A DNA stretch of 33,525 nt, taken from an uncultured Aquimarina sp. (GTDB lineage Bacteria > Bacteroidota > Bacteroidia > Flavobacteriales > Flavobacteriaceae). The notes below the pieces were generated by a model. It did no database searches. It saw only the letters and a program-made list of their open reading frames with translations, and was not told the origin of the DNA. The stretch spans positions 1 through 33,525 of the forward strand of contig CANLYR010000049.1 in the NCBI GenBank assembly GCA_947495425.1, written 5' to 3'. This document shows, piece by piece, positions 26,042 to 33,525 of this stretch. The translations under genes were made by a program, and so were the position numbers. Each line of letters opens with the position of its first letter. Within the stretch, counting starts at the first letter, position 1.

Positions 26042-27427
26042 TTATTTATTACTTAAAACAACCTCACTATATTTAGCGTTGATTGTAATCATTTTATCAG
26101 TGCTGCGTGTATGTTGAAACCCATTAATGAATACATTCCCAAAATTCTTTCTTGAACTAATTTCTAAAGTTTTAGGTAAAGAGATTAAACTATGTGCCCC
26201 GCTATATGATAAATTAAATGCCGTCTTAGGTAATTTTAATTTGAAATCACTGTTTTGAACTGCTAGATCCAAAGTAGAAAAAGATGCTCCTAAGTTTTCT
26301 ATTGTAATCACACCAAAACTGCCTGAGATTGCTCCATTTTCTTCTAATTCCTGGATATAAACATTACTAGAATCAGCATTAACCAATAGATTCTTTGCTT
26401 TTTGTATTCTACAATTTTTTACATAATTGATAACAAGTCTACCATTATTCCATTGTCGAACAAAAACAGGAGAATAAGAAGCTTTAATATATGTTTGAGC
26501 ACCATCGATAATATTGGCAGAAAGTTTAGTGTGTGATAAAGATGCTTTAATATTTTTGGATCGCTCGGCCAATTGCACGTCTCCATGACGAATATTAAGT
26601 TTTAATTTAGCTCCAACCGGCATGCTTATTTTGATGATTTTACTTGTTCCGTTACTGCTTATCTTATTAGTGCTATATTGATATACAGTAACATTGGCTG
26701 TGCCTTTTTGTTGATTTCCTATATCTTTTGCTAATTGGTTTGCCCAAGCTTTCATCTGCTTACCGTAGTGTTGCTCCCACGTTTGTTTATGAGTACCTGT
26801 ATGACCTGACACACTATTTGGGGTACCTTCAAACTGTTTGGCCCATACTTGCTTTTTTTGATCTATATCGTCACTGAATTTTTCACGTATCTGATTTTCC
26901 CACTGTTGGATATACTTATCTTCTTCTGCCGTATTCTTTCTTGTTTTCATGCTTACATTTTCATAATCATCAGATAGCGTGTTAGGCATAGGATTATTTG
27001 CAATATTTTCCATTATTGGGCCAAGCATATCTGTAATAGCAGGACTCAACATTCTCAACTCCTCTTTGGTCATTCTTATGTTGGTAGCTGTTACGCTTCT
27101 AGTCCACAGATTTCCCGCAGCAGAATTGATGATTACATCACGATTATTACCAGATACGTTTATTTTCCAACTATCAAGAATTCGCTTACTATTATCATCA
27201 GTAAGATCATTACTTTCTAAAAAGGCTTCTACTGCAACAGTATTTTTATTCCATGTTTCAAAAATAACATTAGTATGGCTAGTGTTTAGGTTAACAGTTA
27301 CATCTGCATCTACAGTAAGTCTTTCCTTTAACTTATTTTGCCTGTCCTGCGCAAATACTCCAGCACAACATAGCATACATGATGTAACAATATTAAGCTT
27401 GTATCTCATCGTAATTTTCATTCGCAA
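26042..27427 (-). CDS. Exported beta-repeat (DUF4097-like) protein with a Trp-rich insert
   Basis: The 461-residue protein has a signal peptide ending at about residue 26 (CCAGVFAQ) and short repeating beta-strands at both ends, of the kind seen in DUF4097-like putative adhesins (for example INIRHGDVQLAERS-type turns and ISGSFGVITIENLG). Residues about 115-240 form a polar, helical insert with repeated Trp (QQWENQIREKF, KQVWAKQFEG, KQTWEQHYGKQMKAWANQL), which I do not recognise. It is the last gene of a three-gene unit and overlaps the preceding gene. Starts at 27421 or 27409 (MRYKLNIV) would also keep the signal peptide and are equally possible. A role in the envelope stress response sensed by the ECF system is an inference from position. 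Confidence 0.78.
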   Translation of the reverse strand: MRMKITMRYKLNIVTSCMLCCAGVFAQDRQNKLKERLTVDADVTVNLNTSHTNVIFETWNKNTVAVEAFLESNDLTDDNSKRILDSWKINVSGNNRDVIINSAAGNLWTRSVTATNIRMTKEELRMLSPAITDMLGPIMENIANNPMPNTLSDDYENVSMKTRKNTAEEDKYIQQWENQIREKFSDDIDQKKQVWAKQFEGTPNSVSGHTGTHKQTWEQHYGKQMKAWANQLAKDIGNQQKGTANVTVYQYSTNKISSNGTSKIIKISMPVGAKLKLNIRHGDVQLAERSKNIKASLSHTKLSANIIDGAQTYIKASYSPVFVRQWNNGRLVINYVKNCRIQKAKNLLVNADSSNVYIQELEENGAISGSFGVITIENLGASFSTLDLAVQNSDFKLKLPKTAFNLSYSGAHSLISLPKTLEISSRKNFGNVFINGFQHTRSTDKMITINAKYSEVVLSNK

Positions 27428-27998
27428 TTTTTTCTAATTCTTTTAATTTATCATTTAATCTACTTAAAAGACTAAGCCTTAATTTTAAATTTTCTATCAT
27501 CGCTTCAACACTTTGTTGGTTTGGTCCAACCTCCATAAGTTCTGTATTGAGTCGTTGATATTCTTTATCCAGATCTCCTAATCGCATCATAAAACTTTCT
27601 ACCAATTCTCTATTGGTATCAGTTACTGTAATCTGAGATAATTGAAATTTTATACTGGTAAGTATGCTATTTTCTACTTTTTCATACTCTGGAGATATCT
27701 CTGCTAATGGAGAAGATTGCTTATCAATTAGCACAGTAGCATTCTTTACCTCTGTATTATCAACAATATCTGTAGCTATGGAGTCGCCCGATTGAAACTG
27801 ATTAAAAGTCATAAAAGAAACTGAAAAAATCACAATTACACTCGCTGCGATCTTAAGCAAGAAATAACCATACTTTTTGGACTTTGTAGGAAGGTCTTGT
27901 TCCAATCTATCCATAAATCGTCGTCGATGTCCTTCATGTATTCGCTCAGAAGGAAGCTGTCTATCCTGCTTTAATAGCTCTCTAATATCTTGTGCCAT
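27393..27998 (-). CDS. Single-pass membrane protein, probable anti-sigma factor
   Basis: The 201 residues comprise a basic N-terminal cytoplasmic part of about 45 residues, one hydrophobic helix (about 45-64), and a periplasmic, heptad-rich coiled coil to the end. There is no zinc-binding HxxxCxxC motif of the ZAS class. The gene overlaps the ECF sigma gene by 17 bp, the typical position for an anti-sigma factor, and the downstream gene overlaps it by up to 35 bp. The assignment rests on context and topology; the N-terminal part (RIHEGHRRRFMDRLEQDL) would be the sigma-binding segment. Confidence 0.65.
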   Translation of the reverse strand: MAQDIRELLKQDRQLPSERIHEGHRRRFMDRLEQDLPTKSKKYGYFLLKIAASVIVIFSVSFMTFNQFQSGDSIATDIVDNTEVKNATVLIDKQSSPLAEISPEYEKVENSILTSIKFQLSQITVTDTNRELVESFMMRLGDLDKEYQRLNTELMEVGPNQQSVEAMIENLKLRLSLLSRLNDKLKELEKIANENYDEIQA

Positions 27999-28527
27999 CT
28001 CTTAAGTATTTAAGTTGATCCTGAAGCTGTTTTTTACCTCGATGCACCAGTGTTCTTGATGCTACTGGAGTAATGTCCAATATTTCACTTATTTCATTAT
28101 GATCATACCCTTCTATCAAGAATAACATGACCGCGTATTTATATTTCTCTGGCAACTTCTCAATTGCCTTTTTAACCTCGTCTACTGTCACAGAGTCAGA
28201 AACCGACCAATCGTTCTGTTCTTCTACTGTAGTCATGACCTGTTCGTTAATCGCAACCATATTCATTTTTTTGGCCTTTAGCATGTCTATACTTTTGTTA
28301 ATTACAATGCGCTTAAGCCAAGCTCCAAAAGTTACATCTCCAGTAAATTGATGCAATCTTGTAAAAGCTTTGATGAAAGATTCTTGCATAGCTTCTTCTG
28401 CCTCAAAGGGATCTTTGAGAAATCGTAATGCCACATAATACATACCATCACAGTATTTATTATAAAGCTTCATTTGAGCCCTTCGATCGTTAGCTCTACA
28501 TTGCTCTATTAGCTCGCTTTGTAACAA
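27982..28527 (-). CDS. ECF-type RNA polymerase sigma-70 factor
   Basis: The 181 residues contain only regions 2 and 4, as in ECF sigma factors. Region 2 (about 20-85) includes FEAEEAMQESFIKAFTRL and the -10-binding part WLKRIVINKSIDMLKAKK. Region 4 (about 118-170) includes AIEKLPEKYKYAVMLFLIEG and the helix-turn-helix LDITPVASRTLVHRGKKQL. It is the first gene of a minus-strand operon with a putative anti-sigma and an exported protein, and has a good promoter 89-120 bp upstream. Its regulon is unknown; such units often regulate themselves, but the promoter seen is of the housekeeping type. Confidence 0.92.
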   Translation of the reverse strand: MLQSELIEQCRANDRRAQMKLYNKYCDGMYYVALRFLKDPFEAEEAMQESFIKAFTRLHQFTGDVTFGAWLKRIVINKSIDMLKAKKMNMVAINEQVMTTVEEQNDWSVSDSVTVDEVKKAIEKLPEKYKYAVMLFLIEGYDHNEISEILDITPVASRTLVHRGKKQLQDQLKYLRDGTRY

Positions 28528-28615
28528 ACTTCTTTTACTTTTGGTTAGTGATTCTTACCTAAATCAGTACTAATCTTTACTCATTTATATAGACGAAATT
28601 GTAGTTCCCTTGTTG

Positions 28616-28647
28616 CAAAATTATACATAAATTTTCTTTTAAGCCAA
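28616..28647 (-). promoter_or_regulatory. Promoter of the ECF sigma operon
   Basis: On the minus strand, TTG (28647-28645) is followed by a 21-bp spacer and TAATTTTG (28623-28616), an exact TAnnTTTG. This is the best complete Bacteroidota-type promoter in the window. The leader to the ATG at 28527 is about 80 bases. Confidence 0.7.
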
Positions 28648-28761
28648 CAACTTGCTGAATATCAAATAATTAATATAATATTAACTATCTCTATAGTAAG
28701 CTTACCAATACTTAAGACACTACTGTACATAGTTTTATTAATCAATAACCAAGTAGTAACC

Positions 28762-28983
28762 ATGTATAGCGTAAAAAAAAATTACGATTCACCTAAGGAT
28801 GAAGATATGGAAGGGGTTCTACATCTTTTAGAAAAAAATATAGATTGTACAGATATTTTGATAAATCATATCGACGGTCTAATCGAGAATACATATTTTC
28901 CTAAACCCTTTCACGATATTTTAACTGCTATTAGAAATACTTGTGCAGTACATGTAATGAACATTACTCGTCTAACCAAGTAA
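28762..28983 (+). CDS. Small hypothetical protein (73 aa)
   Basis: I do not recognise this protein. It is acidic to neutral, without signal peptide or membrane segment, and looks like two or three amphipathic helices (MEGVLHLLEKNIDCTDILI, then FHDILTAIRNTCAVHVMNI). It is transcribed divergently from the ECF sigma gene, with 234 bp between them that include the palindrome GTAAGCTTAC (28696-28705). Its composition is protein-like and it is not antisense to another gene, so it may be real, but no homologous family supports it. A near -7 box (TAGTTTTA) lies about 25 bp before the ATG. Confidence 0.5.
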   Translation: MYSVKKNYDSPKDEDMEGVLHLLEKNIDCTDILINHIDGLIENTYFPKPFHDILTAIRNTCAVHVMNITRLTK

Positions 28984-29010
28984 CTTATTTTTTTATTTTT
29001 AGAATAACTA

Positions 29011-29055
29011 ACACATTTTGATCGCTAAAAACTATCTTTAACTATCAAAATGTGT
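29011..29055 (+). promoter_or_regulatory. 12-bp inverted repeat at the DUF2911 translation start
   Basis: ACACATTTTGAT (29011-29022) and ATCAAAATGTGT (29044-29055) are perfect inverted copies, 33 bp apart start to start (about three helical turns), with a 21-base loop. The right arm covers the possible ATG at 29050 and ends three bases before the ATG at 29059. It could be a repressor operator or, in RNA, a hairpin occluding initiation. Confidence 0.5.
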
Positions 29056-29058
29056 ATT

Positions 29059-29616
29059 ATGTCAAAGCTATTAAAAATAGTAGTAATTATTGTATTAGGA
29101 CTTGTGATCATCGTATTTTCAGGTATCTATTTTGTAAAACAAAACACAAAAAAACATAGCCCAGAACAGACCATTACTCATACGGTCAAAGATGCCACTT
29201 TTACCGTATATTACAATCAGCCCTATAAAAATAATAGAGTGATTTTTGGAGATTTGGTTCCATACGGAGAAGTATGGAGAACCGGAGCAAATGAGGCTAC
29301 AACCTTTACCTCTGATAAGGATATTAGCGTTGACGGGACAACATTAGAAGCAGGAACATATACATTATGGACTATACCAAACCCAGAATCCTGGAAAGTT
29401 ATTTTTAATAGCAAGGCTTATAGCTGGGGAGTTCATATGGATGGTACCCCAACTAGAGAAATAGAATTTGATGTGCTTACAGTAGAAGTACCAACACAAC
29501 CTTTATTAAATATAGTAGAGCAATTCTCTATATATTTTGAAAATGCTAATGATTTCACGATATTATATTTAGCTTGGGACAGAACAGCGATTGCAGTTCC
29601 TATTAAAGTGAAATAA
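29059..29616 (+). CDS. DUF2911 family membrane-anchored protein
   Basis: From ATG 29059 the protein has 185 residues: an N-terminal hydrophobic anchor (about 5-25, KIVVIIVLGLVIIVFSGIYF) and a DUF2911 beta-sandwich domain. The domain signatures include VIFGDLVPYGEVWRTGANEA, TLEAGTYTLWTIPNPESW and SWGVHMDGT. It probably faces the periplasm. The function of DUF2911 is not established. An upstream in-frame ATG at 29050 adds only Met-Cys-Ile and lies inside the inverted repeat, so 29059 is preferred, though either is possible. The meaB gene follows after 69 bp with its own promoter box. Confidence 0.85.
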   Translation: MSKLLKIVVIIVLGLVIIVFSGIYFVKQNTKKHSPEQTITHTVKDATFTVYYNQPYKNNRVIFGDLVPYGEVWRTGANEATTFTSDKDISVDGTTLEAGTYTLWTIPNPESWKVIFNSKAYSWGVHMDGTPTREIEFDVLTVEVPTQPLLNIVEQFSIYFENANDFTILYLAWDRTAIAVPIKVK

Positions 29617-29662
29617 CCTATTGTATTGCCCTAACCCTAATGAATTTCTAAAAAGGAATGTA

Positions 29663-29670
29663 TAACTTTG
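29663..29670 (+). promoter_or_regulatory. -7 promoter box of meaB
   Basis: TAACTTTG matches TAnnTTTG and ends 15 bp before the GTG start, so the mRNA leader would be very short. No -33 TTG is present at 17-23 bp. Confidence 0.55.
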
Positions 29671-29685
29671 TTATAAAGCTATTCT

Positions 29686-30762
29686 GTGTCTAAAGATAAT
29701 ATTAAACATAATAACCCGCTATCAAAAGTACCATCTAGCACTACTAATCAAGCTATTGATAGGTTTAAAAACTTACAGCAAAAGCAAGTATCTGTAGCTG
29801 CAATATTCGAAGCAATAATTAATAAAAATACTACGGCTTTGAGTAAAGGAATCACTTTAGTTGAAAGCACCCAACAACAACATCTTGTAAAAGCACAACA
29901 GCTCGTCGAAAAATGTTTACCATATGCCAACAAATCAATTAGAATAGGAATAACAGGAGTTCCCGGAGTAGGGAAAAGTACATTTATTGAAGCCATGGGG
30001 AGTTTACTGATTCAAAAGGGAAAAAAAGTAGCTGTTTTAGCTGTAGATCCAAGTAGTACGATTTCGCATGGTAGTATTTTAGGAGATAAAACAAGAATGG
30101 AATCCTTAGTACGATCATCTCAAGCTTTTATACGTCCTTCCCCTTCAGGAAGTTCTTTAGGAGGTGTTGCCCAAAAAACCAGAGAATCTGTTATTCTTTG
30201 TGAAGCAGCAGGGTATGATATTATAATTATTGAAACCGTAGGTGTAGGACAAAGTGAAACTGCAGTACATAGCATGGTAGATTTCTTTCTATTGTTAAAA
30301 CTAGCCGGAGCAGGAGATGAATTGCAAGGAATCAAACGTGGAATTATAGAAATGGCTGATGCGATCGTTATTAATAAGGCAGATGGTGATAATCAAAAGC
30401 AGGCTGTACAAGCAAAAAATCAATTTAGAAAAGCATTACACTTATATCCACCAGCCCAAAGTAATTGGTCACCCGAAGTAATGACATGTAGTGCCCTAGA
30501 AGAAAATGGTATTGAAGATATCTGGGAGTTGATCCTAAAATACCAGGATAAAACTGCAAAAAATGGTTTTTTTGAACAAAATAGGATGCAACAAAATAAA
30601 TTTTGGTTACTGCAAACTATCGAAGAACAACTGAAAAATTCTTTCTATAATCACCCTGAAGTAAAGGCAGCATTAACATCACAAATCGAAGCTGTACAAC
30701 AACATAAAATCACACCTTTTGGTGCTGCCAGACAATTACTAGAAATAAGTAAAAAACTTTAA
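29686..30762 (+). CDS. meaB: MeaB-family GTPase, methylmalonyl-CoA mutase chaperone
   Basis: The 358-residue G3E-class GTPase protects and reloads adenosylcobalamin-dependent methylmalonyl-CoA mutase (ArgK/MeaB family). Walker A is GVPGVGKS (91-98). The switch and family motifs AVDPSSTISHGSILGDKTRM (119-138), RPSPSGSSLGG (150-160) and IIETVGVGQSE (181-191) follow, and the base-specificity motif is NKAD (230-233). A helical N-terminal extension and a C-terminal dimerisation region are present as in MeaB. Translation starts at GTG; the next in-frame Met is at residue 104, inside the G domain. The mutase genes are not in this window. It precedes a convergent gene by 128 bp. Confidence 0.93.
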   Translation: MSKDNIKHNNPLSKVPSSTTNQAIDRFKNLQQKQVSVAAIFEAIINKNTTALSKGITLVESTQQQHLVKAQQLVEKCLPYANKSIRIGITGVPGVGKSTFIEAMGSLLIQKGKKVAVLAVDPSSTISHGSILGDKTRMESLVRSSQAFIRPSPSGSSLGGVAQKTRESVILCEAAGYDIIIIETVGVGQSETAVHSMVDFFLLLKLAGAGDELQGIKRGIIEMADAIVINKADGDNQKQAVQAKNQFRKALHLYPPAQSNWSPEVMTCSALEENGIEDIWELILKYQDKTAKNGFFEQNRMQQNKFWLLQTIEEQLKNSFYNHPEVKAALTSQIEAVQQHKITPFGAARQLLEISKKL

Positions 30763-30890
30763 AATAAACACCTTCTGGAATAGCTCAAAGGTATTCTAAA
30801 AAAAACTGAAGATTTCGAAACAAGCATCAGAACATTAAAATCTCGCTGTGTCTTCCTGAGCCTGGATTATTTAGGGAAACAAATAATGAT

Positions 30891-32159
30891 TTATAACCTT
30901 CTCGCCTTTCTTTCCTTCGAATTAAAACGATATACATATCCTAGACTAAGTTCAGAAAAATCTGCCTGTCCCAAATTGGCATTAATATGTGCTCCCAAAA
31001 AGAAATTATTCTTACGTGATGTGTAGGTATTAAATAGATAATATTTTATTCCTAACCTGCTTGATACCGTACGTTTTATCTTATAATATGAAGTTAGCTC
31101 TCCCAAATTAGCATACCGACCCTCAAAAAAATACCCTTGACTTAGTTGCCAATCTATTTTATAAAAAGGTTTATACATATTAATCCCAAGATCAAATTCA
31201 ATCCCAACGTGACCGATAAATAGCTCTGCACTTCCAAAAACACCAAAATTAGTAGCGTTACGATATGGGTGCTCTCTGTATTCAGGTACTTGCTCACTGA
31301 TAAGCTGTCCGTTTTCATTTATATGATCATAATAATGCTCATAAAACCGGTAATAAAACCCTCCACCAAACTTGAATGTTTTATTAATAATCTTTCCTGC
31401 AGAAAATGCTGCAGAATATACTTCCTTTTTATCGTTAAACACACGAGAAAGTACATTTTGACCTACTCCACCCCTTAGAGAAATATATGTTTCAGACGAT
31501 TTAATCCTATTCTGTTTTCTATCTACCTTATCATTTTCTAAACCAGGATTCTCTGTACCTATACTTGAAGATAGGCTAACCAAAAATGAATTGAGTCCTT
31601 GATTAGGCAATCTTGTGTGACCATTTGAAAAATGAGCATATCCAACGCCCAGACGCCAGTTCATTGACTTTCTTTGTAACACATCATAATAAAAAAATGA
31701 TCTAAACGCCCAATTGATATCAGTTGTAACGGCTAGATTAAGAGGATTTAGATCTGGATTATACTTTGTGTCTATGTAAGATGCTCCCATTCCGACATTC
31801 AGATTCCATCGATTTGATTTTTTCCGAAATAATCCTACTTCTACAAAAGGCATTATTGTATATGCAAAACCAACTTTTTCTGTATTCCCAAAATCAGTGA
31901 TCCCTAGAGAAATACCGGTTTTCGGGCGACTTAACCCAATAGCCCATTGTTGATCAACAATACTATTATAGCTTCCTATGCTTACAAAAAGTGACTTCTG
32001 TACTTTAGTATTCGGGAAACCAGTATTGGCTTCCATAGTTTTGCCAAATAAAAATTCAGGAATTACAAAGACAGATGAATTTTTATTAATTACTGGTGAT
32101 TGTCCGTATGCCTGTATTCCGAGAAAAAATATGAGTAATGAGTACTCCTTTAAATTCAT
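30891..32159 (-). CDS. PagL-like lipid A 3-O-deacylase / acyloxyacyl hydrolase family outer-membrane protein
   Basis: The 422-residue protein has a signal peptide (about 1-19, FFLGIQAYGQ) and alternating aromatic/polar strands of an outer-membrane beta-barrel throughout. YAHFSNGHTRLPNQGLNSF (174-192) resembles the HxSN-x-PNxGxN active-site block of PagL, with His176 and Ser178 as the candidate catalytic pair. PagL removes an acyl chain from lipid A. The protein is more than twice PagL's length, so it has additional strands or a second domain, and activity is unproven. It stands alone between meaB (convergent) and an S41 protease gene on the same strand 284 bp upstream. Confidence 0.7.
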   Translation of the reverse strand: MNLKEYSLLIFFLGIQAYGQSPVINKNSSVFVIPEFLFGKTMEANTGFPNTKVQKSLFVSIGSYNSIVDQQWAIGLSRPKTGISLGITDFGNTEKVGFAYTIMPFVEVGLFRKKSNRWNLNVGMGASYIDTKYNPDLNPLNLAVTTDINWAFRSFFYYDVLQRKSMNWRLGVGYAHFSNGHTRLPNQGLNSFLVSLSSSIGTENPGLENDKVDRKQNRIKSSETYISLRGGVGQNVLSRVFNDKKEVYSAAFSAGKIINKTFKFGGGFYYRFYEHYYDHINENGQLISEQVPEYREHPYRNATNFGVFGSAELFIGHVGIEFDLGINMYKPFYKIDWQLSQGYFFEGRYANLGELTSYYKIKRTVSSRLGIKYYLFNTYTSRKNNFFLGAHINANLGQADFSELSLGYVYRFNSKERKARRL

Positions 32160-32443
32160 GAAATTATTTTACCCAACCCGATAGAATATTTTCCCTTAAC
32201 TTTCTTGATTGGTTATTTATTACTTAAAAAAAATCATCTCTTCTCTTACATAAGAATGATATTTTAACCATTTATTTGTAAGAGTAAATGTTAAAAATAG
32301 AACAAATATTTAACATTTTTATAACATTTTCAAGAAAATTATTTTTGGCTTAATATTTTAAGGAGTGCTTAATTCCTGTATAAAGGAAGGATTGAGAAAA
32401 AATAATATAAATCTATACTGTAATACTATTGTTTTGAAAATAA
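32160..32443. other. 284-bp gene-free spacer
   Basis: This AT-rich spacer lies between two minus-strand genes. One imperfect hairpin is visible: CTTAAT (32368-32373) with ATTGAG (32391-32396) around TTCCT/AGGAA (32373-32377 with 32384-32388). It is on the wrong side of an A-run to be a convincing terminator of the S41 gene. No clear promoter is seen for the gene on its left. Confidence 0.35.
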
Positions 32444-33424
32444 TCAGAGTTGATTCCCTAGGTATTCGATAGCTTTTTCTAATTGGTCATCTTTGCCTTT
32501 ACAATAGCGAATATCCATTAAAACTTCAATATCTGGTTTAACACCTATACCTTCTAATGTAAGTCCATCAATTTTAACACTTCTACTAGCAATATAAAGC
32601 AAATCTCCATTGGATAGTGTTTGTAAGCTTCCTCCAATCACAGCGCCAGCTGTAGATTCACCAATCACAGTAGCTAGTTTAAACTTTTTAGCGCTATGTG
32701 CTAAAATTTCTTTACCACTTCTAGTAGCTTTATTAACAAGGAATACTGTTGGCTTTCTCCACTGGGGATCATAATGATATATATTTCCGTTATTATCTTT
32801 AGAAACTAGTTTGGGAATATTGGGGTTAAAAATATTTAAGTAAGAAGGGTTGGCTCCTCCTAATCCATATCGTAAATCGATAATTAAAGCATCTGTATTT
32901 TTTAATTTTCCTGTAGAAATAGCTTGTGTGAGGATATCATGATATTGTTGACCAGCATATGAAAAGATATGTATATAACCTATTTGGTTTTGTTGGTATT
33001 TAATTGTTTTAACACTAGCTTTTTCTGCTTCTATAAACTGTTGGCTAGGAATCAACATTTCAGGAATTACACTTATCTTTTGAATGTCACTATGCCTGGT
33101 CCTTTTTATTGAAAAAACTACTTTTTTGCCAATATCCCCTTTAAGTGAATGTATTGCATGATAAGGTTTATCATTTACTGCAACAACTTCATCTCCTTTT
33201 AATAAACCTGCTTTTTGAGCATTACTACCAGCTAGTACACATGTAATAAAATCTTTACCCTCTATTTTTTCTGTAGTAATACCAACAGTTGGGTATTCTA
33301 TAGTATTATCTGGAAACAACTTCTTAATGTTTGGCAATGAAGAAAAAACATCACTAAGGTAATAATACTCAACATCATTAGGCAGCATATAATATGTATG
33401 CGAAGTTTCTAACGATTGAAGCAT
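32444..33424 (-). CDS. S41-family peptidase with PDZ domain, N-terminus uncertain or broken
   Basis: The 326 residues contain a PDZ domain (about 43-110, AGSNAQKAGLLKGDEVVAVND) and an S41 core with LIIDLRYGLGG (180-190), the nucleophile Ser236 in NKATRSGKE (231-239) and IGESTAG (254-260). No Lys is found about 25 residues after the Ser, as in CtpA, so the site may be of the tricorn-like Ser/Glu kind. There is no signal peptide. The frame remains open upstream of this ATG to a stop at 33500-33502, and that extension (DIQKDFSALTNK) looks like genuine protein but has no standard start. An ATG at 33473 (minus) is in another frame and would join if one base were lost from the T5 run at 33449-33453. 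The gene may be frameshifted or start at a rare codon. Confidence 0.7.
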   Translation of the reverse strand: MLQSLETSHTYYMLPNDVEYYYLSDVFSSLPNIKKLFPDNTIEYPTVGITTEKIEGKDFITCVLAGSNAQKAGLLKGDEVVAVNDKPYHAIHSLKGDIGKKVVFSIKRTRHSDIQKISVIPEMLIPSQQFIEAEKASVKTIKYQQNQIGYIHIFSYAGQQYHDILTQAISTGKLKNTDALIIDLRYGLGGANPSYLNIFNPNIPKLVSKDNNGNIYHYDPQWRKPTVFLVNKATRSGKEILAHSAKKFKLATVIGESTAGAVIGGSLQTLSNGDLLYIASRSVKIDGLTLEGIGVKPDIEVLMDIRYCKGKDDQLEKAIEYLGNQL

Positions 33425-33525
33425 TTTATTCGTTAAAGCAGAAAAATCTTTTTGAATATCCGTAATTATCCATAATTGATAAAAAAGTCTTATTTTAGAT
33501 TAAAATTATAGTATGAATATTTTCA

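Noticed and set aside
26979..27437. 152-codon open frame on the plus strand opposite the beta-repeat and anti-sigma genes
   Set aside because: It lies wholly antisense to well-supported genes and its composition (Leu/Ser/Val-rich) is what an antisense reading gives. No motif or promoter supports it.
30778..30796. GAATA/TATTC dyad after meaB as a terminator
   Set aside because: Only five A/T-rich pairs with a nine-base loop, and an A-run rather than a T-run follows on the plus strand.

Overview
The window is AT-rich chromosomal DNA (by eye about one third G+C) from a member of the Bacteroidota, most likely a marine Flavobacteriaceae close to Aquimarina. Several signs agree: a SusC/SusD outer-membrane pair, an OstA-like protein, DUF349 and DUF2911 proteins, a fur-purA pair, tandem DUF368 genes, and promoters of the Bacteroidota type (TAnnTTTG at -7). 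I see no tRNA, rRNA, CRISPR array, complete insertion sequence or prophage.

Layout. Positions 1-6700 (+): SpoU/TrmH-type RNA methyltransferase, Ste24-like M48 membrane protease, bifunctional RelA/SpoT, then fur and purA, which overlap by one base. An inverted-repeat element and a bidirectional terminator separate purA from a convergent, truncated beta-propeller (PD40) protein (6913-8088, -). A 744-bp gene-free stretch follows. Positions 8833-16490 (+): OstA-like LPS-transport protein, class III aminotransferase, TPR protein, two DUF368 (PopT-type) transporters and aroE. A terminator and a good promoter then lead into a DUF349 protein and a small methyltransferase (to 19390).

Positions 19510-25543 (-): a 7TM/AraC-type regulator, then susC, then susD. 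No carbohydrate-active enzyme lies nearby, so the substrate is unknown. Positions 26042-28527 (-): an overlapping three-gene unit of ECF sigma factor, single-pass membrane protein (probable anti-sigma) and an exported beta-repeat protein with a Trp-rich insert, bounded by a strong promoter and a strong terminator. Then a small ORF, a DUF2911 protein and the MeaB GTPase (+). Last come a PagL-like outer-membrane protein and an S41/PDZ protease with a damaged or misplaced N-terminus (-).

Most genes are conserved housekeeping or envelope genes. The less expected material is between genes: four intergenic stretches (4666-4756, 6715-6874, 8404-8489, 25756-25900) carry nested inverted repeats that look like non-autonomous mobile elements or structured RNAs. 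A 12-bp inverted repeat also sits on the start of the DUF2911 gene. I did not find a clear new defence or biosynthetic system. The best leads are the intergenic elements, the 7TM-AraC/SusCD unit and the sigma/anti-sigma/beta-repeat operon.
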